From assembly GCF_029870955.1 (NCBI RefSeq), contig NZ_PGFQ01000001.1, forward strand, positions 372,001 to 436,000: DNA of 64,000 nt, written 5' to 3'. The notes beneath the pieces were generated by a model. The model searched no databases and was not told the origin of the DNA. It saw only the letters and a list, made by a program, of their open reading frames with translations. A program made the translations under genes and the position numbers. This document shows, piece by piece, positions 9,407 to 18,389 of the stretch. The stretch is from Sulfitobacter faviae. Lineage in GTDB: Bacteria; Pseudomonadota; Alphaproteobacteria; Rhodobacterales; Rhodobacteraceae. Numbering within the stretch: position 1 is the stretch's first letter; each line of letters starts with the position of its first letter.

Positions 9407-10347
9407 TCCGCCGCGATCCGCTCTTCGCCGCGCAGATAGCGCAGCACCCGCGCGGTATTGGCGTAAGGCTGATCCGACTGCTGCTCGCAAAGCGCGAAGT
9501 CATCCGCATCCGGCTCGCGCAGCTGCACCAGCGCGTCACCGTCGCTCCCCACCAGCCCCATCAGGCGAAAGGCGGTGAGCCAGTGGTTCATGGTGCGGTG
9601 ACCCCATTTGTCGGCGAAAATCTCGGTATTGCGCAGGATCGACGGGATGTGATGGATCGGCGGCATGCAATGCGGGTGATGCTGGTGAAACACCTTCGCC
9701 CCCTTCGCCCAGTGGATCGGCACGCCGCGTTCGTCCAACTCTCGGCCAAAGTCGGTATCCTCACCTCCGTAGCCGGTGAAACGCTCGTCAAACCCGCCGG
9801 AGCGGTCCCAATCTTCGCGGTGGATGGCAAAGTTGAGCGACCAGAAACAACGGTAGTCGTTGCAGCGTTTCAGCCCCTCGGCGGGCGGCCCCTGACGGTC
9901 GGAATGGCGCACGGCGACGGCTTCCAGTTTGGGATAGCTCCAACCTTCGGTGGCCGTGCCTGCAGGCAGGTAGTTGACCTCGCCCATGATCAACCCGTTG
10001 CCCGGCACCGCATAGCCCATATAGTCGGCGATCAGCTCCGGCGCCGGGATGCAATCCACGTCGAGAAAGACCAGACAGTCGCCCGTGGCCTCTGCCGCGA
10101 CGGTATTGCGCGCGCGTGAGAGGGGCAATTCGCTGCCCGTCACCTGAACCTGCCGGATCGGGAAATCGGTCTGCGGCAGGTCGTCGTAAAGCCTATCCTG
10201 CATGACCCCGATCACCAGTTCATCCGGCTGCCGGGTCTGACGGGTCAGGCCAAGGATCACATTGCGCAGATGCGCCGCCCGCCCCCGCGCGAGCGTCAGC
10301 GCGCTAACTGTGGTATTCTCAGGCACGGATGGGGTGAACGACGTCAT
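9403..10347 (-). CDS. Glycosyltransferase family 2 protein
   Basis: GT-A fold transferase of 314 residues. Visible features are the DXD-type metal and nucleotide site FLDVDCIPAPE, an N-terminal half with LPLSRARNTVAAEATGD, and a galactosyltransferase-like C-terminal motif GFDERFTGYGGEDTDFG. These resemble chondroitin-polymerase-type and GT27-like domains that use UDP-GalNAc or UDP-sugars; the actual donor cannot be deduced. The start overlaps the end of the upstream glycosyltransferase gene by 29 bases and the stop overlaps the next start (ATGA), so it is translated in a coupled operon. Confidence 0.85.
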   Translation of the reverse strand: MTSFTPSVPENTTVSALTLARGRAAHLRNVILGLTRQTRQPDELVIGVMQDRLYDDLPQTDFPIRQVQVTGSELPLSRARNTVAAEATGDCLVFLDVDCIPAPELIADYMGYAVPGNGLIMGEVNYLPAGTATEGWSYPKLEAVAVRHSDRQGPPAEGLKRCNDYRCFWSLNFAIHREDWDRSGGFDERFTGYGGEDTDFGRELDERGVPIHWAKGAKVFHQHHPHCMPPIHHIPSILRNTEIFADKWGHRTMNHWLTAFRLMGLVGSDGDALVQLREPDADDFALCEQQSDQPYANTARVLRYLRGEERIAAE

Positions 10348-11476
10348 GTAAGTCTCCGGTATCTTTGGGTGTTTCTAATAGCAGCTGGTCGGTCAGGCCG
10401 ATCAGCCAATTGGCCGTCTCTACGGCGGCATCCTCATTGACCAAGGCCCGTTGCAGGGCCGGGTCATGGGCATCGAAGGTGTCTTGAATCGCGCAGCGCC
10501 ATGCCGCGGCGGAAGACGGAAAATGCGGCAGGTGATGCGCCGCCCCCGCCCGCGCCAGCGCCTCGGCCTTTTCGACCTGTTCGTCGAAATAGCGCCACTC
10601 CGGCACGGCGAGCCACGGGGTCTCTGCCGCGAGGATCTGGTGGCAGGTGGTGTTCCCGGTCGAGGCCACGACCATATCCGCCGCCGCCAGATAATCCGCC
10701 GCGTTATCGACCCAGCCGTGATGGCGCAGGTTGGCGGGTTCGGTCGCATGCCAATCACGCGCCATGCGCCCGATGGTGATGAAAGCCGTCTCGGGCATCG
10801 CCCGCGCCGCGATGCCGAAGGGGGCGGAGGCGAACCCCGTGCCGCCCCCGCCCGACATGACCAGCACCATGCGCTGCTCTGGCCCGACGCCAAGCCTCTC
10901 GCGCAACCTGTCCCGCCGCGCGGGATCGGGGCGTTTCACATCGACGCCCAAGCCCCCGGCGAAATGCGTCTTGGCCATATGCCGCGCGGGCCAGTCCGGC
11001 TGCGCCAGCGCCTTGGCGGCGGGACAAAGCAACCCGACCGCCCCGTCATAGGCCGCCCGATGCCCCGGATCGCCGCGCTGACCGTGTTGCAGCACCTTCA
11101 CATGCGGCACCGAACAGATCCGCGCAAGCTGCGCCACCTCAGCCGAGACATCGCTGATCATCAGCACCGGATTGGCGCTGGCGAACCAAGCGGCCAGTTG
11201 TGCCATGGCCTGCCGGATGCCGGGCCAGCCAAGCGGCGCGCAATGCACCATATCCGGCGCGCTGGTGGTGTCGTTGATGTCCTCGGCCCCGGTCGCCTCG
11301 AAAAGTGATGGCAGGGTGATGACCTCCACCGCCCGGGTGAAGGTGGGGAAAATGTCCGGTTTCGCGCAGAAGACGGTCACCGGCTGGCTCTCGGGCAGCG
11401 CGTTGACGACCGCCGCGCAGCGCTCCGCATGGCCGCGGCCCTGATGGTGGACGAAGTAACCGATGGGCCGCGTCAT
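10319..11476 (-). CDS. MurG-like (GT28-type) glycosyltransferase
   Basis: GT-B protein of 385 residues. The N-terminus GYFVHHQGRGHAERC is a glycine/histidine-rich first Rossmann loop as in GT28/GT1 enzymes. The C-terminal half has the loop VMSGGGGTGFA and a MurG-like acceptor/donor segment ADMVVASTGNTTCHQILA. No membrane segment is evident. It starts in a four-base ATGA overlap with the sucrose-phosphate-synthase-like gene and runs into the family 2 glycosyltransferase. Role inferred only from context: a step in making a glycan or glycoside begun by the upstream fusion enzyme. Confidence 0.8.
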   Translation of the reverse strand: MTRPIGYFVHHQGRGHAERCAAVVNALPESQPVTVFCAKPDIFPTFTRAVEVITLPSLFEATGAEDINDTTSAPDMVHCAPLGWPGIRQAMAQLAAWFASANPVLMISDVSAEVAQLARICSVPHVKVLQHGQRGDPGHRAAYDGAVGLLCPAAKALAQPDWPARHMAKTHFAGGLGVDVKRPDPARRDRLRERLGVGPEQRMVLVMSGGGGTGFASAPFGIAARAMPETAFITIGRMARDWHATEPANLRHHGWVDNAADYLAAADMVVASTGNTTCHQILAAETPWLAVPEWRYFDEQVEKAEALARAGAAHHLPHFPSSAAAWRCAIQDTFDAHDPALQRALVNEDAAVETANWLIGLTDQLLLETPKDTGDLHDVVHPIRA

Positions 11477-13523
11477 TGCGCCACCATCTTCACCGGCGGT
11501 TCCATCGCGTTGAGGGCGAAGCCGAAGGTTTCCAACCCCTCTAAGACCCCAGCCGCATGGGCCGCGCGGGCGTGGTAGAGCCGTTTGCCGCTTAGGCGTT
11601 CGCGCAGCCCGTCCATCGCATTGCCGACCAAGATGCCCCGACCCGGGCCATCCTCCACCGCCTGCAACATGTCGAAATCATTGCCACTGTCCCCGGCCAC
11701 CACAACCCGGTCCATCGGCATGCCCAACCGCCGCGCGGCGGCACAGACGGCAGGCCCCTTGCCCGCCGCCAAGGGCAGAACATCGATCAGCCGCCCATGC
11801 GAAGCCACGATCTGCGCCGCAGCACCGCGCCGCGCCAGATGCCGCTCCAACCGGCGCGCCGTGCGCATGTCGCCGAAACCGCTGAGCTTCCACCGCCGCT
11901 GCTCGACCGGCGCTTGCCAGTTAAAGCCGAAGTCCTTCAGCGCCCGCTCCACCCCGGCCCGGTCCCATCCGGCGTCAAGCTTTTGGGCAAAACGCTCATC
12001 CAGACACAGCCGCCCCTCGGCATCGGGCAGGTAGACCTCGGTGCCGACAGAGGTGATAAAGACGCGCGGGCTGGGTAGGTTCCAATCGCGCAGGATGCGG
12101 CGGGCTTCCGGCAGGCTGCGGCCCGTGGCGACGGCAAAAAGCGGGCGGTCGCGGGCGATCCATGCGTTGAAGAGGGCTGCGGAAGGTGCACAGCCCGTCA
12201 GCGTGTTGTCGATATCGCTGGCAAGCAAGACCGGCGCAGGCGTCGTCACTGGCGCGGCGTGGCGGATATCTTCGCAGATGTGCTGCACGTCCTCGGCCCA
12301 TTTCGACCAGTCGTAGCGCCCGACATGGGCGCGCCCGGCCTCAGATGCCTCGGCCCAGAATGCGCGATCGTCCAACAGCTTCAACAGCGCCGCTTCAATC
12401 GCATCCATGTCACGCGGCGGCACACACAGACCATGGCCAAGGTCCGCCACGATATCGGCAGGCCCGCCTTCGCGCGTGGCCACCACCGGCAGGCCATGCG
12501 ATGCCGCCTCCAACATGGTCAGGCCAAAGGGCTCATGCAGTGCGAGGTTAACAAAAACCCCACCGGTCTGCGCCGCGCGGTCATAGAGGGCCGCCACATC
12601 GCCCTGCGTATGGCTCGGCGGCAGCGCCACTTTGCCGCGCAGTTCCGGCACCTCCAACGTCTGGCGCAGGCGGATCAGCTCCGCGCGGGCCTCTGCATTC
12701 GCCTGAAGCGCATCGCCATGCTGGCCGGCAAGGATCACAAGGTTCGCCCGCGCCTGCAAAGCGGGGCTTTGCGCATAGACCCGCGCCAGGGTCGCAAGGT
12801 TCTTGCGGGCCACGGGGCGCGCCACGGCAAGCAGCGTCGGGCGGTCGGGGTCGCTTAACTGATCGGCCAAAAGCGCACGGCCCGCCCCCGCCTCAGCCGG
12901 GCGGCGCAGCGACACGCCCGGAGAGACGCGGTGCACCCGCGCCTGCGCATCCGCCCCATAGGCCGCGACCTGCACCTCGGCCTCATCGCGCGAAGAGAGC
13001 ACCACCGCATCGGCCTCCAACAGCGCGCGGCGCTCCGCCGCCACGCGCGGGGCATCCACCTTAGCCCCTGACTTGCTCAAAGCCAGCGAATGGGGGGTAT
13101 AGATCACCGGAATGCCGAACCGCGACCGCGCCGCCAGCGCCAATTGCGCCGCATCGGCGAAATGCGCGTGGATCACATCCGGCAGCCGTTTGGCCTGCGC
13201 CAAGTCCTCAAGAAACGCCTCAACCAGCGCGGGGATTTCCGCGGCGAGGTTTTCCTTGCTCAGATACCCCCGCTCCGCCGTCCAAAGCCGCCGGATCGAC
13301 AGGCTGCGGCTGACCTGCTGCTCGGTCTGGGCATGCACGGCCCCAAGGCTCGGTTCATCGAAAGCACGGGTCACGATCTGCACCGCATCCACATCGCCCC
13401 GCGCCGCCTGCGCGCGGGCCGCCCCAAGATATAGGCGATGTGACCGCCGGTATCTTCGGTCACGCCATAGTTGACAGACGGCGCCGTGAGGCAGCCCCCG
13501 AGGGCAATGTGACAAATGAACAT
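11473..13523 (-). CDS. Sucrose-phosphate synthase/phosphatase-like fusion (GT4 + HAD; frameshifted in this sequence)
   Basis: Two-domain enzyme of about 683 residues. Residues about 1-460 are a GT4 domain resembling sucrose-phosphate synthase: the N-terminal loop YGVTEDTGGHIAYIL, then RGYLSKENL, YTPHSLALSKSG and the nucleotide-sugar motif EPFGLTMLEAASHGLPVV. Residues about 465-683 are a HAD-IIB phosphatase like sucrose-6-phosphate phosphatase, with DIDNTLTG, ATGRSL and GDSGNDFDMLQ. One added G in the run at 13422-13425 restores the N-terminus. ATG 13523 is chosen because AAGGAG lies 8 bases before it and the conserved loop follows. First gene of a four-gene operon. Sucrose synthesis fits the family, but another phospho-glycoside product is possible. 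Confidence 0.8.
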
Positions 13524-13674
13524 GAATGGGTCTCCTTATGGAGGGGTGACCCCCCTCACGGGCCATCCGTTCCGATAACAAATGTTAATGCATACATCGC
13601 TGGACAGCGCGGTTGGACGTCCTAGCTGCCTGCCATTGAACCCCGCCTCTCTCCCCCCAATCAGAGCCGTCGTG

Positions 13675-14453
13675 ATGCCCTCAGAAATCCCCCGCGCTAC
13701 CTGTTCATCGGCGGGCTGCACCGCTCTGGCACCTCGCTGGTCAACCGCTTGGCCAATGCCCTGCCCGGCGCGGGCGGCATCACCGGATCGGCGGCGCCCG
13801 AGAATGAGGGGGCCTACCTGCAAGGGGCCATTCCCCATACGGCGCAATCCGGGCGGCCCATGCATTTCGCGACCAACCCTGAGGAACATCTGACCGAGGC
13901 GCATCCGCTCAACAGTTTGGAGACGAAGACCCGGCTGGCGCAGGACTGGGCGCCGTGGTTCGCCCCGGACCTGCACTGGCGGGTCGAGAAGTCGCCGGTG
14001 AACCTGACCCGCATGCGGCTGATGCAGCAACTCTTTCCCATGTCGCAATTCATCGTGGTCCTGCGCCACCCCGAGGCCGTCGCCGGCTCGGTCGCGTCAT
14101 GGGTCGATGCCCCGGCGCAGGCGTTGATCGATCATTGGATCGCGGCGCAAGCCCAGATGCTGGATGACCTGCCCTATCTGCATGCGGTGATGGTTCTGCG
14201 CTACGAGGATATCGTCGCCGACGCCCCCCGCGCCCTGCGCCGGATCGCGCGTTTCGTCGACTTGCCTGAGGCGGCATTGCCCGAAGGCATCGCGGATGGA
14301 AACCAGACCTACGCCGGAGCTACGCAGATGACGAAGGCACAGGCGGCTGAGGCCGCGCGATGGGGCTATGCCCCCGGGTTGCAGGTCTCGCCTTGGCCCG
14401 GTCTGGTCCAGCACCCGCTGCGCGCCGTGCGCGAAGCGGTCGAGGCAGCCTGA
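13675..14453 (+). CDS. Sulfotransferase family protein (frameshifted in this sequence)
   Basis: PAPS-dependent sulfotransferase-like protein of about 259 residues. The 5'-phosphosulfate loop reads FIGGLHRSGTSLVNRLA and the 3'-phosphate motif is FIVVLRHPEAVAGSVASW; both are characteristic. The ATG at 13675 (MPSEIP) and the rest of the gene (from RYLFIGG) are in different frames; one added C in the run at 13689-13693 gives MPSEIPPRYLFIGG. An in-frame start further upstream at 13582 cannot be excluded. Divergent from the four-gene glycosyltransferase operon, it may sulfate that pathway's product; this is inference from position only. Confidence 0.8.
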
Positions 14454-14457
14454 TCGG

Positions 14458-15462
14458 TCAGCCCTCGCCGAGCACCCCGGTCAGCGCGCGTTTAATGATG
14501 CCCCGCACCCCGGGGCGTTTTTCGCGGGCAAAGGGCAGCGGGCGGCAAACCTCGATCGCGGCCACGCCGACCCGCGCGGTCAGCGCCCCGTTCACCAGCC
14601 CCTCGCCGAAACGGCGGCTCAGCTTGGCGACGATGGACCCGCCCAAGAGCGGCTCGATCAGATCATCCCCCACGGCCACGGCGCCCGTCGCCACCAGATG
14701 CGACAGCACCGCGCGGGTCAGCCGCCACGAGCCGAAAAAGCCTGAGCGCCCGCCGTAGATTTCGGCGATGCATCGGATCATACGCAGGTTGCTGCTGAGG
14801 GCGGCGGCAACATCGGCCAGCGCCAGAGGCACCAGCGCGGTCACGGCGGCGACCTGCCGGGCTGCGGCCTCGACCTCGCGGGTGGCGGCACGGTCCAGCG
14901 GGGCCAGAACCTCGCTCTCAGCCAGCCCCAGAAGCGCTTCGGCATCGAATTGATCGCCCCGCAGCTCCGTCAGCCGGTCGCGGCCCCAGCGGGTATCCTC
15001 ACGGTGTTTGTAAAGCGCCTCAAGCCGGTCCGTGACGCTGCGCGCGGCGGTCAGATCGCCCTGCGCCAGCGCTTCGCCCGCGTCATGGCGCAGCCCGTCG
15101 AGCCGCGCGAGCCGTCCAAAGGCCGCCATTTCGCGCAGCGACAGCAACAAGAGGACCAGCAGAAACGCCCCGATCAGCAACGTCATCGCCCAGCCCAGCA
15201 ACGGGTAGCGCGCCATCAGGTCGGTGACGAAAGTCCAAGCCGCGATCGACACCAGCGCGGTGACCAATGCCCCCGCCAGCGCCCAGAACAGCCGTACCAA
15301 GCGCGACGGCTTGCGCGCGGCAAGCCGGGCGGCGATCTGCATCGCTTGGCCCTTGGGCGGTGGAGCCTCGACGTCCAACTCGGGCACGGCGGGCGCATCG
15401 GCGACCGAGGGCTGCGGCTTGGTGTCTTCCTCAAGGTCGAACAGGATCGGTCCGCGGGCCAT
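14458..15462 (-). CDS. YcjF/TIGR01620-family inner-membrane protein
   Basis: Membrane protein of 334 residues of unknown biochemical role, of the DUF697/YcjF type that is usually paired with the YcjX GTPase-like protein. Two transmembrane segments are visible around residues 60-115 (LFWALAGALVTALVSIAAW and a following LLIGAFLLVLLLLS), preceded by a Pro-rich hydrophilic tail. The C-terminal DUF697-like region contains LVPLALADVAAALSSNLRMI. The start codon at 15462 overlaps the GNAT stop (TAATG). It is convergent with the sulfotransferase gene, 4 bases apart. Confidence 0.83.
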   Translation of the reverse strand: MARGPILFDLEEDTKPQPSVADAPAVPELDVEAPPPKGQAMQIAARLAARKPSRLVRLFWALAGALVTALVSIAAWTFVTDLMARYPLLGWAMTLLIGAFLLVLLLLSLREMAAFGRLARLDGLRHDAGEALAQGDLTAARSVTDRLEALYKHREDTRWGRDRLTELRGDQFDAEALLGLAESEVLAPLDRAATREVEAAARQVAAVTALVPLALADVAAALSSNLRMIRCIAEIYGGRSGFFGSWRLTRAVLSHLVATGAVAVGDDLIEPLLGGSIVAKLSRRFGEGLVNGALTARVGVAAIEVCRPLPFAREKRPGVRGIIKRALTGVLGEG

Positions 15463-15914
15463 TAGGCAGCCTCCCTTTGCCAGTGCAATGTCAAATCGGG
15501 CAGCCCTTCGTCATTGGCGCTGCCATCGCTGCGCGCGGTCTCGGCAAACCCGTGTTGGCGGTAGAAGGCGATAGCCCGCGCATTGGCCTGAAAGGTCCAG
15601 CAGGTCAGCGACTTATGCCGTGTCTTTAACGCGCCCAGAAGGGCCGAGCCGATGCCCTGCCCCCGGGCCGATTGCGCCACGAATAACGCGTCCAATGCGC
15701 CGCCCTCACAAGCCGCGAAACCGGCCACGCGGCCCTCCCGCTCGGCCACCGTGACCCAGCCCCGGGCGATCATCGCATCCGCATGGGCGATATCCTCGGC
15801 ACCGGTATGAATGCGCGGCAACCAGGCTGTATCGCGGGCGAAATCGCTCATGATCCCGCCCACGGCGCCTGCGTCGAGAGGCTGCGCCGGGCGCAGGGTG
15901 GCGGGGCCTGTCAC
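15462..15914 (-). CDS. GNAT-family N-acetyltransferase
   Basis: Acetyl-CoA-dependent transferase of about 150 residues. The acetyl-CoA loop reads ARGQGIGSALLGAL (Q/RxxGxG/A) and the C-terminal motif NARAIAFYRQHGFAET is typical of GNAT proteins. No ATG lies near the start of similarity, so a GTG at 15914 is chosen; a TTG overlapping the ycjX stop is an alternative. The gene sits inside the ycjX-ycjF pair, which are normally adjacent. Substrate unknown. Confidence 0.82.
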   Translation of the reverse strand: MTGPATLRPAQPLDAGAVGGIMSDFARDTAWLPRIHTGAEDIAHADAMIARGWVTVAEREGRVAGFAACEGGALDALFVAQSARGQGIGSALLGALKTRHKSLTCWTFQANARAIAFYRQHGFAETARSDGSANDEGLPDLTLHWQREAA

Positions 15915-15922
15915 AACCGCGC

Positions 15923-17350
15923 TCAAAGCCGGTCCCCAATCAGGAATTCCGCCGCGCGGTCGAGCCGGATATGCGGCGGCCCATCGCCGGGCCGCAGGTC
16001 CAACACCGCAGGGGCAAAGCGCATGATCTGATAATCCGCCCCCAGCCATTCCTGCGCGCCCTGCCGCGCGGGGGTCAGCAGGTGCGCCGGATCTTCGGGC
16101 AGTTCACCGGGATAGAAGGCTGCCTGCCGCCCGCGCGTCTCATCCTCGTTCAAAAGCGTGCCGCGCACCACGTCGAGCGGCTCTCCCCCATGGGTCATCA
16201 CGTCTTCGGTCGTGGCGCGCAGGCTGGCGATGGCCATGGCCCGCGTGCCCGCGCCCGCATATTGCGCCCGGTCCCGCGCCTCACGGATCAGCGCCTGCAT
16301 GATCCCGCTCAGCCGGGGATGCTGGCTGTGGTGCAGATGGTCGGCCTTGGTCGCGGCAAAGAGGATTTTCTCGACCCGTTTGCCCCGCAGGAGGGTGGTC
16401 AGAAAGTTATTCGTTCCCGGCCGGAACGCGCCCAGAATATCGGCCATGGCGCCGCGCAGGTCTTCGACCGCCTGCGGCCCTTGGTGGATCGCGCCAAGGG
16501 CGTCAACCAGCACCACTTGCCGGTCGATCCGCGAAAAGTGATCGCGGAAGAAGGGCTGCACCACCTGTTTCTTATAGGCCTCGAACCGCCGCGCCATTTC
16601 GCGGATCAGCGATTTGCGCGGCGCGCCTTCCGATCCCGGCAGCGGCGCAAAGGTCAGCACCGGTGAGCCTGCAAGGTCACCGGGCAGCAGGAACCGCCCC
16701 GGCGTGCAATCGGAATAGCCATTGGCACGGGCGGTTTGCAGATAGTCGGCAAAGCTGTCGGCAAGCCTGCGGGCGGTGGTCTCCTCCAACTCGGCATGGG
16801 GATCGGTCTGCTCGGCCAGTGCGCGGTAGCCCGCCGCCTCTTCACGCGACGCAATGCGTTCAATGACCTGCGCCGACCATTCGGCGTAGGAGATATCCAT
16901 CAACGCCAGATCCAGCAGCCATTCGCCGGGGTAATCCACGATATCCAGATGCAGGGTGCGCGGCCCTTGAAAGCCCGCCAGCAACCCATTGGGCCGCACC
17001 TTGAGCGAGAGCCGCAGTTCCGAAATCGCCCGCGTGCTCTCGGGCCAATGAGGCGTCTTCCCGGTCAGCGCGGCAAGGTGGGTCTCATACTCGAACCGGG
17101 GCACGGTATCGTCGGGCTGGGGCTGCAGAAACGCCGCCTCGATCCGCCCCTCAGAGGCCGCGAGCAGCCCCGGCATCCGCCCCCGGTCCAGCAGGTTGGC
17201 CACCAGCGAGGTGATGAAGACCGTCTTGCCCGAACGCGCAAGCCCCGTGACCCCAAGCCGGATCACCGGCTCGAAAAACGTCTCGCCCACCGTGTCGGTG
17301 ACATTCTCAAACTGCCGCCAAATCCCGTCGGCAATGCCTGTGATACCCAA
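15923..17350 (-). CDS. ycjX: YcjX-like GTP-binding family protein
   Basis: YcjX/DUF463-family protein of 475 residues, an ATPase/GTPase-like protein associated in other bacteria with envelope stress regulons; its function is not settled. The P-loop [19 protein letters not shown] starts near residue 36, a Walker-B-like [14 protein letters not shown] lies near residue 135, and a C-terminal NKxD-like [11 protein letters not shown] near residue 330. The pairing with the YcjF-type gene two positions downstream supports the call. The divergent neighbour is truA. Confidence 0.87.
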   Translation of the reverse strand: MGITGIADGIWRQFENVTDTVGETFFEPVIRLGVTGLARSGKTVFITSLVANLLDRGRMPGLLAASEGRIEAAFLQPQPDDTVPRFEYETHLAALTGKTPHWPESTRAISELRLSLKVRPNGLLAGFQGPRTLHLDIVDYPGEWLLDLALMDISYAEWSAQVIERIASREEAAGYRALAEQTDPHAELEETTARRLADSFADYLQTARANGYSDCTPGRFLLPGDLAGSPVLTFAPLPGSEGAPRKSLIREMARRFEAYKKQVVQPFFRDHFSRIDRQVVLVDALGAIHQGPQAVEDLRGAMADILGAFRPGTNNFLTTLLRGKRVEKILFAATKADHLHHSQHPRLSGIMQALIREARDRAQYAGAGTRAMAIASLRATTEDVMTHGGEPLDVVRGTLLNEDETRGRQAAFYPGELPEDPAHLLTPARQGAQEWLGADYQIMRFAPAVLDLRPGDGPPHIRLDRAAEFLIGDRL

Positions 17351-17439
17351 AGCTGCGCCCGTCCTTCTTTCTTTGGCCTCAACATAGGGCCGGCAGGCAG
17401 GGATTGCCAGAAGCGCCCGCCCGCGCTAAGGCCCCGGTC

Positions 17440-18213
17440 ATGCCCAGATATGCCCTGAAAATCGAATACCACGGCGCGCCCTTCAACGGCTGGCAGCGTC
17501 AGGTTGACCAGCCCACGGTGCAAGGCGCAATCGAAGCCGCTTTGGCCAAGCTGGAACCCGGTGACCACACCATCGCCGCCGCCGGGCGCACCGATACCGG
17601 GGTGCATGGGCTGGCGCAGGTCGCGCATTGCGACATGGCCCGCGATTGGTCGCCCTTCCGGCTGGGCGAGGCGCTGAACTACCACCTTAAGCCGCAGCCC
17701 ATCGCGATCACCGATTGCGTGCTGGCGCCCGAGGATTTTCACGCCCGCTTTTCGGCGCTTGAGCGGCGCTACCACTTCCGCATTCTCAGCCGCCGTGCCC
17801 CGGCGGTGCATCAAGCGGGGCTGGTCTGGCAGATCAAACACCGCCTAGATGTCGCGGCCATGCAGGCGGCGGCGGATATTTTGGTGGGCAAACATGATTT
17901 CACCACCTTCCGCTCGACCGTTTGTCAGGCGGAAAGCCCGGTGAAAACACTCGACCGGTTACAGGTCTCGCAGGTCGAGACCATGGTCGGGACGGAGTAT
18001 CATTTCGACGTGCGCGCGCGGTCCTTCCTGCACAATCAGGTGCGCAGTTTCGTCGGTTCGCTGGAGCGGGTCGGCGCGGGGTCTTGGAGCGTGGCGGATA
18101 TGGGTGCAGCACTTGCGGCGAAGGATCGGGCCGCCTGCGGGCCGGTCTGCCCGCCGCAGGGGTTATACTTGGCGCATGTGAGCTATCCGGTGGACCCGTT
18201 CGGCAAGGCGTGA
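17440..18213 (+). CDS. truA: tRNA pseudouridine(38-40) synthase
   Basis: Converts uridines 38-40 of the anticodon stem-loop to pseudouridine. The 257-residue protein starts [12 protein letters not shown] and has the catalytic Asp in GRTDTGVHG near residue 55, plus the C-terminal [14 protein letters not shown] and QGLYLAHV motifs. ATG 17440 is used because the family begins with this strand; the open frame extends 12 codons further with no similarity. A family A repeat directly follows the stop. Confidence 0.97.
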   Translation: MPRYALKIEYHGAPFNGWQRQVDQPTVQGAIEAALAKLEPGDHTIAAAGRTDTGVHGLAQVAHCDMARDWSPFRLGEALNYHLKPQPIAITDCVLAPEDFHARFSALERRYHFRILSRRAPAVHQAGLVWQIKHRLDVAAMQAAADILVGKHDFTTFRSTVCQAESPVKTLDRLQVSQVETMVGTEYHFDVRARSFLHNQVRSFVGSLERVGAGSWSVADMGAALAAKDRAACGPVCPPQGLYLAHVSYPVDPFGKA

Positions 18214-18379
18214 CGAGGACCATCGCCTGCCCGCGGGGTGGCGATGCTTCAGTCGGTTCATGCCACTTTATCGTGCAGCCTCGGGGCGCGTTGCCCAGAG
18301 GACACCGCCCTTGGCGAGTTCGCCTCCCCGACCGGGCGGGCAGGCGATGGTCCGGCGTCTTCAGCTTGATTCCGGACCT
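18214..18379 (+). repeat. Intergenic inverted-repeat element, family A, copy 1
   Basis: About 165 bases bounded by a perfect 15-base inverted repeat, ccatcgcctgcccgc (18220-18234) and gcgggcaggcgatgg (18336-18350). The core TGCCACTTTAT and flank CTTGATTCCGG are shared with the element at 61967-62136. It begins at the truA stop and fills the space between convergent truA and gnd, so it may act as a bidirectional terminator or an RNA-stability element. Confidence 0.8.
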
Positions 18380-18389
18380 ATAAGCCCTC

